Part shown: in pieces, positions 1-6,218 of the stretch
Layout of the letters: each line of letters opens with the position of its first letter
Numbering within the stretch: the first letter of the stretch is position 1
Source of the DNA: Anaerolineae bacterium
GTDB taxonomy: Bacteria > Chloroflexota > Anaerolineae > JACIWR01
DNA length: 8,830 bases
Reading direction: 5' to 3'
NCBI GenBank assembly: GCA_021162125.1
Contig: JAGGZG010000100.1
Coordinates: 1 to 8,830 of the forward strand
Made by a program: the position numbers and the translations under genes
Notes under the pieces: model-generated
What the model saw: the letters and a program-made list of their open reading frames with translations, nothing else
What the model was told of the DNA's origin: nothing
Database searches by the model: none

Positions 1-1136
1 ACCAGATCAACCTGGTCCGGGTGCGTGGAGTAGGCGAAGCCGGTCTTCACAATCTCCGCCTGGTTCTCGCGGCTGGTGAGGTAGATCAAGAAAGCCGCAG
101 CCGCACGCGGGTACTTGGTGGCCGCGTTGACGCCGATGGCGTTGGTGAAGATCACATTGGCCGCCTTGCCCTCCGGTGACTTGGGCAAGGGGACAGCCTT
201 CCACTCTACGTCGGGGTAGTCCTGGCGCATGTAGTTCACCATCCAGCCACCCTCGTAGGTCATCCCTACCAGTTCCTTGCCGATGGCCTCACCGCACCAG
301 CCGGCGCCCACGTCTGCCGATGTAACCAGTGAGCCGTCCTCGTACATGCCCACTACGAACTCGGCGGCGCTCACTACCTCTGGGCTGTTCATCGTGCCCT
401 CGGTGAAAGCATCGTTGGTGTACGCACCACCCGCACCAAAGGCAAACGGCGCGAAGCGGGCCCAGTCAGCGTTCTGGCAGAAGCCAGCATAGTCGGTGTT
501 GGCGGCAATAGCCTCGGCTGCTGCCTTCAGATCGTCCCACGTCCAGTCGGCGGTCGGCTCATCAATGCCCGCCGCCTCAAAGGCCTCAGGCAGGTAGACC
601 AGACCCAGCGTGCCCCAGTCCTTGGGCAGACCATAAGTCTTGCCCTCGTAGGTGAAGATGGTCAGCAGGGCCTCGATGAAGTCGGAGCGTTTCACCCCTG
701 CCTCGGCCATGTAGTCATCGAGGGGCAGAAGTTGACCCGTCGGGCCGAAGGCGGCCATCAGTTGGTCGTCCACATAGAAGACGTCCGGCGCTGTGCCGCC
801 GGCCATGCGGGCCTTGATCGTGGTCTGGAAGTCGGCGGGGATGGGCTGGAAGTCCACCGTGACGTTGGGATAGATCTTGTTGAAGCGCTTGATGGAGTCG
901 CGGTAGATGTTCTGCTCCGTCTCGTCACCCCAGCCGGAGAAGACAATCGTGGCCCCGTCTTCGACCGCGAACTTGGTGAAACTGGTCGGCTCCTCGCCGG
1001 GTAACTTTGCCGGTGGCGTCGTTGGCGTTGGTGCTGGTGCTTCAGTGGGCACGACGGGCGTCGGTGACGGGCACCCGGTCAACACCAGGCTAAGGACGAT
1101 CAGGGAGACCAGACTTGCGAATAGAAACTTTTTCAT
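1..1136 (-). CDS. ABC transporter sugar-type solute-binding lipoprotein (3' end outside window)
   Basis: Captures a carbohydrate-type substrate outside the membrane and delivers it to an ABC importer (inferred from family). The frame is open from ATG at 1136 to the window edge, giving 378 complete codons; family members are usually about 420-450 residues, so the C-terminus is missing. Residues 1-22 form a lipoprotein signal peptide with lipobox LTGC (Cys22), followed by a Pro/Thr-rich linker to about residue 50. The mature domain shows family-1 solute-binding hallmarks: FSGWGDE, RFNKIYPNVTVDF, ARMAGGTAPDVFYVDD, GQLLPLDDYM, YGLPKDWGTLGLVY and WTWDDLKAAAEAI. The start is supported by AAGGAGGG about 8 nt upstream and by the signal peptide. 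Two LacI-family genes lie directly upstream on the same strand, the usual layout for a sugar uptake locus. Permease genes would be expected beyond position 1. The exact sugar cannot be read from the sequence. Confidence 0.93.
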   Translation of the reverse strand, partial: MKKFLFASLVSLIVLSLVLTGCPSPTPVVPTEAPAPTPTTPPAKLPGEEPTSFTKFAVEDGATIVFSGWGDETEQNIYRDSIKRFNKIYPNVTVDFQPIPADFQTTIKARMAGGTAPDVFYVDDQLMAAFGPTGQLLPLDDYMAEAGVKRSDFIEALLTIFTYEGKTYGLPKDWGTLGLVYLPEAFEAAGIDEPTADWTWDDLKAAAEAIAANTDYAGFCQNADWARFAPFAFGAGGAYTNDAFTEGTMNSPEVVSAAEFVVGMYEDGSLVTSADVGAGWCGEAIGKELVGMTYEGGWMVNYMRQDYPDVEWKAVPLPKSPEGKAANVIFTNAIGVNAATKYPRAAAAFLIYLTSRENQAEIVKTGFAYSTHPDQVDL

Positions 1137-1228
1137 CGTTCTTCCCTCCTTGCTCCTAATCTTGGGAATTGAAAGTCGGACCCAGCTTGCGCTGGGGAGA
1201 GCCCGCAGGCTCCGCACACAGCGGTCAT
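1133..1228 (-). other. Possible leader ORF (31 codons) overlapping the solute-binding protein start
   Basis: An ATG at 1228 opens a 31-codon frame whose TGA (1133-1135) overlaps the ATG of the solute-binding gene (1134-1136) as ATGA, the geometry of translational coupling. A five-codon ORF (ATG at 1242, TGA 1227-1225) overlaps this ATG in the same way. The peptide begins MTAVCGACG and resembles nothing I know. The strong ribosome-binding match at 1241-1251 is about 16 nt from this ATG, longer than ideal. Two stable hairpins lie inside the frame. It may be chance, because the solute-binding gene has its own good ribosome-binding site. Confidence 0.25.
1181..1212 (-). promoter_or_regulatory. 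Tandem tetraloop hairpins in the solute-binding protein leader
   Basis: Read on the minus strand, GAGCC-TGCG-GGCTC (1212-1199) is followed directly by CCCAGC-GCAA-GCTGGG (1196-1181). As RNA the loops fit the UNCG and GNRA classes, and both are closed by C-G pairs, the arrangement that makes these tetraloops unusually stable. No U-run follows, so an intrinsic terminator is unlikely. The hairpins end about 45 nt before the start codon and could protect or pause the transcript (inference). Confidence 0.6.
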
Positions 1229-1240
1229 TTTTTCAGGCTC

Positions 1241-1251
1241 ATCACCTCCTT
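1241..1251 (-). promoter_or_regulatory. Full-length anti-SD match far upstream of the coding start
   Basis: The minus strand reads AAGGAGGTGAT, complementary to the 3' end of 16S rRNA over 11 bases. It lies about 105 nt upstream of the solute-binding ATG, far outside the functional spacing, so it does not serve that start directly. It could serve the overlapping mini-ORFs, act as a ribosome standby site, or be what is left of an earlier gene start. Confidence 0.5.
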
Positions 1252-1288
1252 ACCCACGGGCGAAGTGGCGAGTCGCCGGCGAGACAAG

Positions 1289-1300
1289 ACCATGCATGGT
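1289..1300. promoter_or_regulatory. Palindrome upstream of the solute-binding gene, possible operator
   Basis: ACCATGCATGGT is a perfect 12-bp palindrome with a central GC. A TTGACG hexamer lies on the minus strand at 1309-1314, so the palindrome sits where a promoter spacer would be. No good -10 element follows at 16-19 bp, so the promoter is not established. The sequence differs from the CG-centred operators of the two neighbouring LacI genes, so if it is an operator it belongs to another regulator. Confidence 0.3.
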
Positions 1301-1329
1301 TAACCCCTCGTCAAATTGATCCTCACGTT

Positions 1330-1346
1330 GGTTGATAGATTCAACC
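1330..1346 (-). terminator. Small hairpin at the lacI-1 stop codon
   Basis: GGTTGA and TCAACC form a 6-bp stem around a 5-nt loop, and one arm includes the lacI-1 stop codon (1341-1343). No T-run follows on the minus strand, so termination here would be weak or absent. Read-through from lacI-1 into the solute-binding gene is possible. Confidence 0.25.
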
Positions 1347-2363
1347 CTTTGTCAAAGCACCTCCGCTAGACTCGCGGATAATCAGTGTTGGTTCCAGGAT
1401 CTTCTGCGGCTCTGTTATCTCCTCACCGCGTAGTAAGGCCATCAACATCCGCACCAACCGCTCTCCAATACCGTAGAAGTCCTGTCGCAGGGTGCTCAGA
1501 GTCGGCCGGACGTAGGAAGCAAGGGGGATGTCGTCGAAGCCGATGATGGCCACATCGTCGGGCACAGCCAGCCCTCGATCACGGATAGCGTTCATGGCCC
1601 CCACAGCCATCAGGTCGTTGCCGGCGATCACCGCCGTGGGGGGCCGGGCCAAATCCAGCAGCCCGCTCATCGCCAGATAGCCATCCTTCTCAGTCAGGCC
1701 ACCCACCGCGATCAACTCCGGCTGCAACGGCAGGCCATTCTCCTGCAACGCTGTCTCATAACCCTGCCGCCGGTGCATCCGGCAGACCAGCGCCGGCGAG
1801 AGCTCGATGAGACCAATGCGCCGGTGACCCAGGTCAATCAAGTGCTGGACGGCTCGTTTCACACCGGCGCGGCCATCAACGTCCACATAGGGAAAGTCCA
1901 ACTCGTTGGCCGGACGCCCGAAAGCCACGAAAGGGAACCCGGCAGTGACCAGGTAGGCAAGGCGCTCATCGTCGGGCCGGGTATCGGCGACGATGAAACC
2001 ATCCACGCGCCTATCCCTCACCATATCCTCGTAGGTTTTCCGCTCCGAGGACAGGTCCGCCGTCGTGGTCACGGCCACGTGATAATCAAAACTAGCAGCA
2101 GTATCGGCCAGGGCCGAGAGGAATTCGTTGAAAAAGGGGTCCTGAGGTTGACGGGCGAAGGGGGAGAGGACAAAGCCCAACATGTGGGTATGCTTGCCCT
2201 TCAGGCTGCGGGCGATGATACTGGGGCGATAGCCCAACTCCTCGACAGCGGCCAACACGCGAGCGCGAGTGGCCTCGCTGACGAGGCCGCTATTGTTGAG
2301 CACGTAGGAGACAGTAGCGATGGAGACGTTAGCCAGCCTGGCGACATCTTTGATCGTAGGCAC
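1341..2363 (-). CDS. LacI-family sugar-responsive transcriptional regulator (lacI-1)
   Basis: A 340-residue DNA-binding repressor of normal family length. An N-terminal helix-turn-helix (residues 2-24, TIKDVARLANVSIATVSYVL) is followed by a hinge helix with IARSL; Leu54 is the residue that, in this family, intercalates at the central CpG of the operator. A periplasmic-binding-like effector domain covers about 60-335, with VDGFIVAD, HLIDLGHRRIG, GYETALQENGLPL, PTAVIAGNDLMAVGAM, GFDDIPLASY and a closing LIIRESSG. The residues at the usual specificity positions are Ile15, Ala16 and Tyr20. The start is GTG at 2363 with GGAGG 7 nt upstream. A 24-bp operator over its own transcription start implies autorepression. 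It is closely similar to the next regulator and sits just upstream of a sugar-binding protein gene, which it may also control. The ligand is unknown. Confidence 0.95.
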   Translation of the reverse strand: MPTIKDVARLANVSIATVSYVLNNSGLVSEATRARVLAAVEELGYRPSIIARSLKGKHTHMLGFVLSPFARQPQDPFFNEFLSALADTAASFDYHVAVTTTADLSSERKTYEDMVRDRRVDGFIVADTRPDDERLAYLVTAGFPFVAFGRPANELDFPYVDVDGRAGVKRAVQHLIDLGHRRIGLIELSPALVCRMHRRQGYETALQENGLPLQPELIAVGGLTEKDGYLAMSGLLDLARPPTAVIAGNDLMAVGAMNAIRDRGLAVPDDVAIIGFDDIPLASYVRPTLSTLRQDFYGIGERLVRMLMALLRGEEITEPQKILEPTLIIRESSGGALTKG

Positions 2364-2459
2364 AGGATTTCCTCCGCTTCTCTCAAACGAATTCAGGTTG
2401 GAGTTAGCCGAGTCAGATAATCCAGTGTGTGCGTGGGAGTGCTGTGATGGGATCAGGAA

Positions 2460-2483
2460 GGTTACTTAAACGTTTAAGTAACC
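2460..2483. promoter_or_regulatory. 24-bp palindromic LacI-type operator of lacI-1
   Basis: A perfect 24-bp palindrome with arms GGTTACTTAA and TTAAGTAACC around a central ACGT. The CG centre is typical of LacI/GalR operators. It covers the predicted transcription start of lacI-1 (about 2479) and is centred near +8, where a bound dimer would block initiation. The nearest gene product that could bind it is lacI-1 itself (inference). Confidence 0.85.
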
Positions 2484-2485
2484 CT

Positions 2486-2514
2486 AGTATACCACGATTT
2501 GGTATGTTTGTCAA
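2486..2514 (-). promoter_or_regulatory. Vegetative promoter of lacI-1
   Basis: On the minus strand a TTGACA -35 (2514-2509) is separated by exactly 17 bp from a TATACT -10 (2491-2486). The promoter begins only 18 bp after the stop of lacI-2, so lacI-1 has its own start site as well as possible read-through. The predicted 5' leader is about 116 nt. Confidence 0.88.
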
Positions 2515-2531
2515 TACTCCGAAGCGCTCTT

Positions 2532-3560
2532 TCATGGGCCGCCCCGTGTTTCACCGCTGGACTGGCGGATGACCAGAGGGGGGGGCAGGATGACGTGACG
2601 CTCCGGCAGAGGTCTATCCTCAAGCAGGCATACCAACATGTCCACCAGGCGCTGGCCTATCTCCTGCATAGGTTGGCGCAGGGTAGTCAGCGGGGGATGC
2701 GTGTAAGCCGCCAGGGAGATATCATCGAAACCAATCAGGGCCAGGTCGCGACCGACAGTCACACCGCGCTCTTGGGCGGCGCGCAAAGCACCGATAGCCA
2801 TCAGGTCGCTGGAGACCATGACAGCCGTCGGTGGATGGGATAGTTCCAACAGTTGAATCATGGCGCTGTAGCCATTCTCCTCACTGCCCGCCTCTACTTC
2901 CACGATCAGGTCCGTCTCCAGCGGTAAGCCATTTGCCTCCAACGCGGCCTCGTAGCCTAGCCGGCGGTCGTAGGCACAGAAGGAAAAAGAGGGCAATCCG
3001 ATGAAAGCGATACGTCGGTGGCCCAGGTCAATGAGATGCTGCACTGCCTGGCGCACCCCAGCGCAACCATCCACGTCCACGTAAGGGAAATCAATGTCCT
3101 GTTCTGTACGCCCGAAAACGACGAAGGGGAATCCCTCCCGGCAGAGGTAAGTAATGCGGTCATCCTGCCGGTCAGTGCCGTCCAGGATGAAACCATCCAC
3201 CCGTCCTGTCTTGATCATCCGTTCGTAGGCTGCCGGGCGGGAAGTGCCCAACGGGCAAGCTGAGACAAGAAGGTCGTACTGGCGGCGAGCAGCCGCGTCG
3301 AGCATGCTGATCAGAAGTTCGTTGAACAGGGGGTCCGAAATGCTATCCTCTCCATACCACAGCACAAAGCCCAGCGTGCCAGTGCGTCTGGACTGTAGTC
3401 GCTGGGCGATGACGTTGGGGCGATAGCCGAGCGAACGGGCTGCTTCCTGAACCCGCTGCTTGGTCTTTGGGGCTACGTCTGGGTAATCGTTGAGGGCTTT
3501 GGAAACGGTGGACACGGAGAGATGGAGAAGTTGAGCGATGTCTTTTATCGTTGTGGACAT
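2532..3560 (-). CDS. LacI-family sugar-responsive transcriptional regulator (lacI-2)
   Basis: A 342-residue repressor and paralogue of lacI-1. Helix-turn-helix at residues 4-25 (TIKDIAQLLHLSVSTVSKAL), hinge IAQRL with Leu55, then an effector-binding domain with VDGFILDG, FPYVDVDG, HLIDLGHRRIAFIG, GYEAALEANGLPL, PTAVMVSSDLMAIGAL, GFDDISLAAY and a closing LVIRQSSG. The specificity positions are Val16, Ser17 and Lys21, all different from lacI-1, which agrees with the different operator sequence upstream. The frame stays open to 3656, but I choose ATG at 3558-3560: it has GGGGGTGA about 6 nt upstream, the helix-turn-helix begins right after it, and the longer version would translate the promoter and operators. 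The gene is probably autorepressed. The effector-domain blocks shared with lacI-1 suggest related sugar ligands (inference). Confidence 0.95.
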   Translation of the reverse strand: MSTTIKDIAQLLHLSVSTVSKALNDYPDVAPKTKQRVQEAARSLGYRPNVIAQRLQSRRTGTLGFVLWYGEDSISDPLFNELLISMLDAAARRQYDLLVSACPLGTSRPAAYERMIKTGRVDGFILDGTDRQDDRITYLCREGFPFVVFGRTEQDIDFPYVDVDGCAGVRQAVQHLIDLGHRRIAFIGLPSFSFCAYDRRLGYEAALEANGLPLETDLIVEVEAGSEENGYSAMIQLLELSHPPTAVMVSSDLMAIGALRAAQERGVTVGRDLALIGFDDISLAAYTHPPLTTLRQPMQEIGQRLVDMLVCLLEDRPLPERHVILPPPLVIRQSSGETRGGP

Positions 3561-3589
3561 ACGCTTCACCCCCGCAGTGAGCGGCTTCT

Positions 3590-3603
3590 CGAAAACGTTT
3601 TCG
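3590..3603. promoter_or_regulatory. Proximal operator of lacI-2
   Basis: CGAAAACGTTTTCG is a perfect 14-bp CG-centred palindrome. It starts just downstream of the predicted transcription start (about 3605), centred near +9, almost the same geometry as the lacI-1 operator. Confidence 0.85.
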
Positions 3604-3611
3604 GCATTTAC

Positions 3612-3640
3612 ATTATACCCTAAAACGTTTTCGGTGTCAA
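3612..3640 (-). promoter_or_regulatory. Consensus vegetative promoter of lacI-2
   Basis: On the minus strand a TTGACA -35 (3640-3635), a 17-bp spacer and a TATAAT -10 (3617-3612) match the sigma-70/sigma-A consensus at every position. Such a strong promoter with an operator in its spacer and another at +9 should be tightly repressible. Confidence 0.92.
3619..3634. promoter_or_regulatory. Distal operator of lacI-2, inside the promoter spacer
   Basis: CCTAAAACGTTTTCGG is a 16-bp palindrome with one mismatched pair and shares AAAACGTTTT with the proximal site. It fills almost all of the spacer between -35 and -10. The two operator centres are exactly 30 bp apart, close to three helical turns, so two repressor dimers would bind nearly the same face of the DNA. 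Confidence 0.83.
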
Positions 3641-3687
3641 GTGTTTTTTCGGCCAATTCGGGGTGAAAGTTGCGTGTGGGGATAGAA

Positions 3688-3700
3688 GGGCCCTCGGCCC
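3688..3700. repeat. Small GC hairpin
   Basis: GGGCC-CTC-GGCCC, a 5-bp stem with a 3-nt loop. On the minus strand it is followed by TTCTATC, which is too weak to call a terminator for the M14/M23 gene upstream of it in transcription. Confidence 0.3.
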
Positions 3701-3716
3701 GGCCTACGTTCAGATC

Positions 3717-3764
3717 CCAGCGGATGACGCGGTTGAGCCAGCAGTGGGTCTCGATGGGGCTCAG
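3717..3764 (-). pseudogene. Orphan copy of the 3' end of an M23 peptidase gene
   Basis: These 48 bases match 3810-3857, the last codons of the M14/M23 gene, at 41 of 48 positions without gaps; the first 26 are identical. In the same minus-strand frame it reads LSPIETHCWLNRVIRW against LSPVETRRWLNRVIRW in the intact gene. Several differences fall in third codon positions, and the stop codon is not kept. No further homology extends on either side. It looks like a remnant of a paralogous gene copy or of a local duplication that has since diverged. Confidence 0.7.
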
Positions 3765-3771
3765 ACACCCA

Positions 3772-3803
3772 AGCCCCCCGCAGGTTCGAAACCTGCGGGG
3801 GCT
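3772..3803. repeat. Strong hairpin after the M14/M23 stop codon
   Basis: A 12-bp perfect stem (3775-3786 with 3790-3801, core CCCCCGCAGGTT) around a 3-nt loop, extended by two further pairs across one bulged C. It begins a few bases after the stop at 3807. No T-run follows on the minus strand, so it may protect the mRNA 3' end rather than terminate. It lies exactly between the intact gene end and its orphan copy. Confidence 0.75.
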
Positions 3804-3806
3804 ACC

Positions 3807-6218
3807 TCACCAGCGGATGACGCGGTTGAGCCAGCGGCGGGTTTCCACTGGACTCAGGTATTGGCCCAGGTAGTGCTCGCCGATGCGAATCTCGAAGTGC
3901 AGGTGTATCTCGGCGTCCGGGTTGTACAGGGATTCCGGCGTGCCGGAGTTGCCCACGTAGCCGATGACCTGCCCCTGCTGCACCTCCTGCCCCGCCTCCA
4001 CTCCCTCGGCGATGGCGCTGAGGTGTGCGTAGCGGGTGACGATGCCATTGCCGTGGTCCAACCATACCTGCCTCCCACGCAGGTGGTCCAGGATCTCTTC
4101 GGGAGTGTAACCAAGCTGACGGCACTTGGCTAGCCACTCGTCCATCTGCGATTTGCTGGGATTTTCGTAGTCCCAGTCGGCGCGGATGACGACGCCGTCG
4201 CGCACCGCCCGCACCTCGGTGCTGATGGTGACCTGAGTGCCGTCCGGCCAGGCGGAGAGGTCGAAGCCCTGGTGGTCTCCGTGACGGTAGTGGCGTGGCG
4301 CACCGGGCAGCGAGTTCTCCCGCTCCGGCAGTACTATCCCGGCGATGGGCGAGATGAACCCCCGCAGGTACTCCAGGTCGGCGGGGTCGAAGGTGTTGAC
4401 GGCCGAATCGGGGAGGGTGAAGCCGGGGGTGCCCTCCACGGCGGGGTAGAGATAAAGGGCATTGGGGGCGACGAAAAGCAGGCGGTCGTCCAGCGGCCAG
4501 CCGCCACGCAGGGTGACTTCGCGGTCGAGCACCAGGTACTCATCCAGCACGTCACCGGTGTCCCGGGCCAGAGCCAGTACGCGGCGGTCGTTGCTATCTA
4601 GCACGTAGAGCGGGCCACCGGGCCGTGGATCGAGCCATAGCGCCGTGGGATAGTCCAGCCCTTTCTTAACTATCCAGCCCTGCTCGCCGGTCGTCGCGTC
4701 GAACTGCACGATGGCCGGTCGCTCGTTGACCATCTCCCGCCAGAGGACGTACAGGTTTCGCCCGTCGGCGGCCAGGTCTATGCCCCGGCTGCGGGGGATT
4801 TCGACAATCGCGCGCGCCTCTTCGTCCGGGACGTAGCGCCAGATGCGGCCAGAGTTGGTGTCCAGGAAATAGATGGCTCTCCGGTCGGCGGCGACGGCGG
4901 TCAGGTAATAGCCCCCGGTGCGGGCCAGCGCCGTCCAGTCCTCCTGTGTCCAGCGATCGGTGCCCGGCGCGTAACGATAGACCTCGCCGTCGCGGTCGAG
5001 CAGGATGAGCGCGGAGCCATCGGGCAGGGCTGCCAGGTCGAGCAGTTCCTGAATGGGCGTGCCATCAACTTTCCCGGCCGGCGGGGCGATGGTGCGCGGT
5101 GATTGGGCTACACCCGGAATCAGGGCCTTGAGCTGGCCGCCGTCAACGAAGTACAGAGTACCGTCCATCACGACGGGGCTCAGGGGATGAGGGAACGTGC
5201 CTGAGCCGTAGTAACTGGCGGTCCACGCCTCCCCGTCAAGCCCCAAGCAGTGGGCCTGGCCCCCGGCATCTGGCAGGCGGGCGGTGACGATGTCCTCCAC
5301 GTCGGTCAGCACGGCCAACACGCCCCGCAGGTTGCGCTCGAATTCGGTGTGCTTCCTGTCGGTGAGCTCGATCTCGGCGGCGGCCACGCTCAGGTCGGTC
5401 AGGTAGTCGGCCAGGCCGCCGGTGGTTGGGTAAGCGGTCCAACCCTCGGCGGGCAGGTCGTAGCCGGTGGCCTGGGCCAATATCTGGGCCAGGCGCAGCG
5501 TTGGGCCGTGGGTGCCGCATCCGCCGGCGAATACCGCTCCGGCATAACTGTGGTAGGACACCACTACGTGAGCCCGCCTCAGGAAATCGCGCAAGGCGCG
5601 GGTTTCGGGCTCGGAGAAGGGGTAGGCCCCGCCCGCTCCGTCATGCTTGCCATCAGAGGTGAAGGTGTCGGATTGCCAGTCGTTGCCCGCGCAGCCGTCC
5701 AGGTCGGTGTCGGCGTTGCGGTTCAGGTCCACGCCACGGGCGTTGAAGCGGCGTTCCAGGGCCAGGCCATCGGGGTTGGCGACGGGGATAAGCCACAGCG
5801 TCACGGTGGGCGGCACGTCCTCGGGGTGGGCCTCGAAGTAGGCCTGGAGTTCCAGGAGCAGATCGTGGGTGTTGGCTTCGGGGCCACCGTGGATGTCGCC
5901 AACCAACGCTACCTGGTAGCGGCCCGACCCAAAGCGGTAAGCATCGATGGGCCGGCCCTCCACGGAATAGCCGATGGTCAGATGGGCGGGCCGGGGGGTG
6001 GGCGTGACGGTCGGCGTCGGAGATGGCGTGGGAGAAGACGTCGGCGTGGCTGTTGGTGGTCGGGTCGGGACGACGGTGGGCGTGGCTGTCGGTGATGAGG
6101 TCGGAGAGGGAGCAGCGACCGTGGCCATTGTGGCTGATGTGGCTGATGAAGCGGGGCAGCCCGCCAGGGCGACTAACCCCGCCAACAAGACAACGATGAG
6201 CGGCAATCGTGATTTCAT
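3807..6218 (-). CDS. Lipoprotein with M14 carboxypeptidase, beta-propeller-like and M23 endopeptidase domains
   Basis: An 803-residue exported lipoprotein that should cleave peptide bonds in peptidoglycan or other peptides outside the cell. Residues 1-21 are a lipoprotein signal (LAGC, Cys21); 22-78 a low-complexity Pro/Thr/Ser linker. The M14 zinc peptidase domain covers about 80-310: His110 and Glu114 (HGGPE), DLNRN at 164-168, third zinc ligand His223 (SYHS), probable catalytic Glu284 (EIEL). About 345-600 has repeated short strands such as LYFVDGGQLKAL and IYFLDTNSGRIWRY, resembling NHL-type propeller blades. The M23 domain covers 640-803: His649 and Asp653 (HQGFD), YAHL (His732), HLHFE (His772, His774), so all metal-site residues are present. 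ATG at 6218 overlaps the upstream stop as ATGA, with AGGAG 11 nt before it. The frame is open to 6557, but that extension lies inside the upstream gene. Substrate is inferred from domain families. Confidence 0.92.
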   Translation of the reverse strand: MKSRLPLIVVLLAGLVALAGCPASSATSATMATVAAPSPTSSPTATPTVVPTRPPTATPTSSPTPSPTPTVTPTPRPAHLTIGYSVEGRPIDAYRFGSGRYQVALVGDIHGGPEANTHDLLLELQAYFEAHPEDVPPTVTLWLIPVANPDGLALERRFNARGVDLNRNADTDLDGCAGNDWQSDTFTSDGKHDGAGGAYPFSEPETRALRDFLRRAHVVVSYHSYAGAVFAGGCGTHGPTLRLAQILAQATGYDLPAEGWTAYPTTGGLADYLTDLSVAAAEIELTDRKHTEFERNLRGVLAVLTDVEDIVTARLPDAGGQAHCLGLDGEAWTASYYGSGTFPHPLSPVVMDGTLYFVDGGQLKALIPGVAQSPRTIAPPAGKVDGTPIQELLDLAALPDGSALILLDRDGEVYRYAPGTDRWTQEDWTALARTGGYYLTAVAADRRAIYFLDTNSGRIWRYVPDEEARAIVEIPRSRGIDLAADGRNLYVLWREMVNERPAIVQFDATTGEQGWIVKKGLDYPTALWLDPRPGGPLYVLDSNDRRVLALARDTGDVLDEYLVLDREVTLRGGWPLDDRLLFVAPNALYLYPAVEGTPGFTLPDSAVNTFDPADLEYLRGFISPIAGIVLPERENSLPGAPRHYRHGDHQGFDLSAWPDGTQVTISTEVRAVRDGVVIRADWDYENPSKSQMDEWLAKCRQLGYTPEEILDHLRGRQVWLDHGNGIVTRYAHLSAIAEGVEAGQEVQQGQVIGYVGNSGTPESLYNPDAEIHLHFEIRIGEHYLGQYLSPVETRRWLNRVIRW
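3810..3857 (-). repeat. Parent copy of the duplicated 48-bp 3' end
   Basis: The final codons of the M14/M23 gene, repeated in the same orientation at 3717-3764 with 41 of 48 identical bases. The hairpin at 3772-3803 occupies the gap between the copies. Confidence 0.75.

Noticed and set aside
1286..1314. Promoter of the solute-binding gene with TTGACG as -35
   Set aside because: No acceptable -10 hexamer at 16-19 bp; the best candidate matches only half of the consensus.
1773..2420. 215-codon plus-strand open frame
   Set aside because: Antisense shadow of lacI-1 that runs through its start region, with no protein-family features.
3561..3656. Upstream extension of lacI-2 by 32 codons
   Set aside because: It would translate the consensus promoter and both operators. 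The ATG at 3558-3560 has a good ribosome-binding site and starts directly at the helix-turn-helix.
5250..6095. 281-codon plus-strand open frame
   Set aside because: Antisense shadow of the M14 domain and its Pro/Thr linker; its Gly/Val repeats are the complement of those codons.
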